From the NCBI GenBank assembly GCA_017940265.1, contig JAGAYY010000020.1, forward strand, positions 26,097 to 90,096: a DNA stretch of 64,000 bases. Reading direction: 5' to 3'. The DNA comes from Bacilli bacterium. Its GTDB lineage: Bacteria > Bacillota_I > Bacilli_A > RFN20 > CAG-826. The translations under genes were made by a program, and so were the position numbers. The first letter of the stretch is position 1, and each line of letters opens with the position of its first letter. A model generated the notes under the pieces. The model was not told where the DNA came from and did not search any database. It saw only the letters and a list, made by a program, of their open reading frames with translations. Shown piece by piece: positions 63,509-64,000 of the stretch.

Positions 63509-63895
63509 ATGGCTAAAACAACAATCCGTAAAAAGAAAGTCAAACGTTCATTTACACGTGGTGTTGCCCACATTCACGCTACTTTCAATAACACAATCGT
63601 TACAATTTGTGACGAACAAGGTAATGCCTTAGCTTGGAGCTCCGCTGGTGCCAATGGTTTCAAAGGCGCTAAGAAATCCACTCCATTCGCCGCTATGCAA
63701 GCTGCTGAAGCTGCTGGTAAAGCTGCTTATGAACAAGGTATCCGTCAAGTCGACGTCGATGTCAAAGGCCCAGGCCCAGGCCGTGAAGGTGCAATCCGTT
63801 CCCTCGCTGTTGCTGGCTTACAAGTCTTAAGTATCGTTGATACAACCCCCATCCCACACAATGGTTGCCGCCCACCAAAGAAACCAAGAGGCTAA
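63509..63895 (+). CDS. rpsK: 30S ribosomal protein S11
   Basis: A 128-residue platform protein: [50 protein letters not shown] block and [16 protein letters not shown] terminus. SD AAAGGAG. Confidence 0.99.
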   Translation: MAKTTIRKKKVKRSFTRGVAHIHATFNNTIVTICDEQGNALAWSSAGANGFKGAKKSTPFAAMQAAEAAGKAAYEQGIRQVDVDVKGPGPGREGAIRSLAVAGLQVLSIVDTTPIPHNGCRPPKKPRG

Positions 63896-63919
63896 TAACT
63901 TTAGGAGGTTATCAAATTT

Positions 63920-64000
63920 ATGAAAATTGCAAATCCATTTGAAAGATTTGGTATTACTCAAGCCGACTACGATGGTAATGAAAACTATGGTCGCTTTGTA
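63920..64000 (+). CDS. rpoA: RNA polymerase alpha subunit, 3' end outside the window
   Basis: The first 27 codons are present: MKIANPFERFGITQADYDG and then NYGRFV, which leads into the conserved 'grFv-ePLerGfG' start of the alpha N-terminal domain. AGGAGGT precedes the ATG. Position after rpsK is the standard place of rpoA, which makes the identification secure despite truncation. Confidence 0.9.
   Translation, partial: MKIANPFERFGITQADYDGNENYGRFV

Overview
The window reads as chromosome of a low-GC member of the Bacillota/Mycoplasmatota side of the tree. This is inference from several traits: AT-rich codon use, an uninterrupted S10-spc-alpha ribosomal operon, a zinc-type S14, lipobox lipoproteins, CDP-ribitol (TarI/TarJ) genes, no outer-membrane genes, and mycoplasma-like oversized oligopeptide transporter subunits. 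TGA works as a stop (TarJ ends TGG-TGA; the Gfo/Idh gene at 34273 ends in TGA), so this is not a recoded mollicute. An uncultured gut or rumen Bacilli lineage (RF39/RFN20/Erysipelotrichales-like) would fit, but I cannot prove the taxon.

Layout. 1-9818: oligopeptide ABC transporter (5'-truncated OppA, a Big2 lipoprotein, then OppB, OppC, OppD, OppF), with unusually large insertions in OppC, OppD and OppF. 9873-16794: membrane-anchored carboxylesterase, GT-C-like membrane protein, DUF1295 protein and a GPH/MFS symporter with a long coiled-coil tail. 16959-20496: large repeat-bearing surface protein followed by an MscS channel. 20551-24148 (minus): phosphopantetheinyl transferase, LicD-family transferase, TarI, TarJ and a DUF1294 protein; LicD-TarI-TarJ looks like a make-and-transfer unit for ribitol-5-phosphate. 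24230-32582: MalQ, phosphoesterase lipoprotein, a membrane protein, BioY, and a SWIM protein paired with a SNF2 helicase. 32690-44276: sugar and small-molecule metabolism (FGGY kinase, Gfo/Idh/MocA oxidoreductase, HAD phosphatase, GDPD, MFS, PepT, nitroreductase, GH43), plus a histone-H1-like DUF2188 protein and a miniature kinase-like protein. 44336-44900: ParE/Phd-type toxin-antitoxin pair. 45060-47831: queuosine operon tgt-queA-queH. 47985-50007: response regulator-GGDEF-EAL protein with a free-standing HPt protein. 50168-64000: S10-spc-alpha operon from its promoter into rpoA, with secY, adk, map, infA and rpmJ; rpmD (L30) is absent.

Two themes run through the window. First, many first genes of transcription units have a good -10 box only 6-11 bases before the start codon and no Shine-Dalgarno, so they are probably read from leaderless or nearly leaderless mRNAs, while operon-internal and ribosomal genes have strong AGGAGG sites. 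Second, lysine/alanine/proline/glutamate-rich disordered or coiled-coil segments are attached to many unrelated proteins (OppD, OppF, MFS tail, DUF2188 protein, L3, L22, S17, L5, S5). No rRNA, tRNA, CRISPR array, insertion sequence or prophage was seen. I found no complete novel defence or biosynthetic island; the strongest candidates for new biology are the FKRP/LicD-like ribitol-phosphate unit, the SWIM/SNF2 pair, the Opp insertions and the leaderless start pattern.
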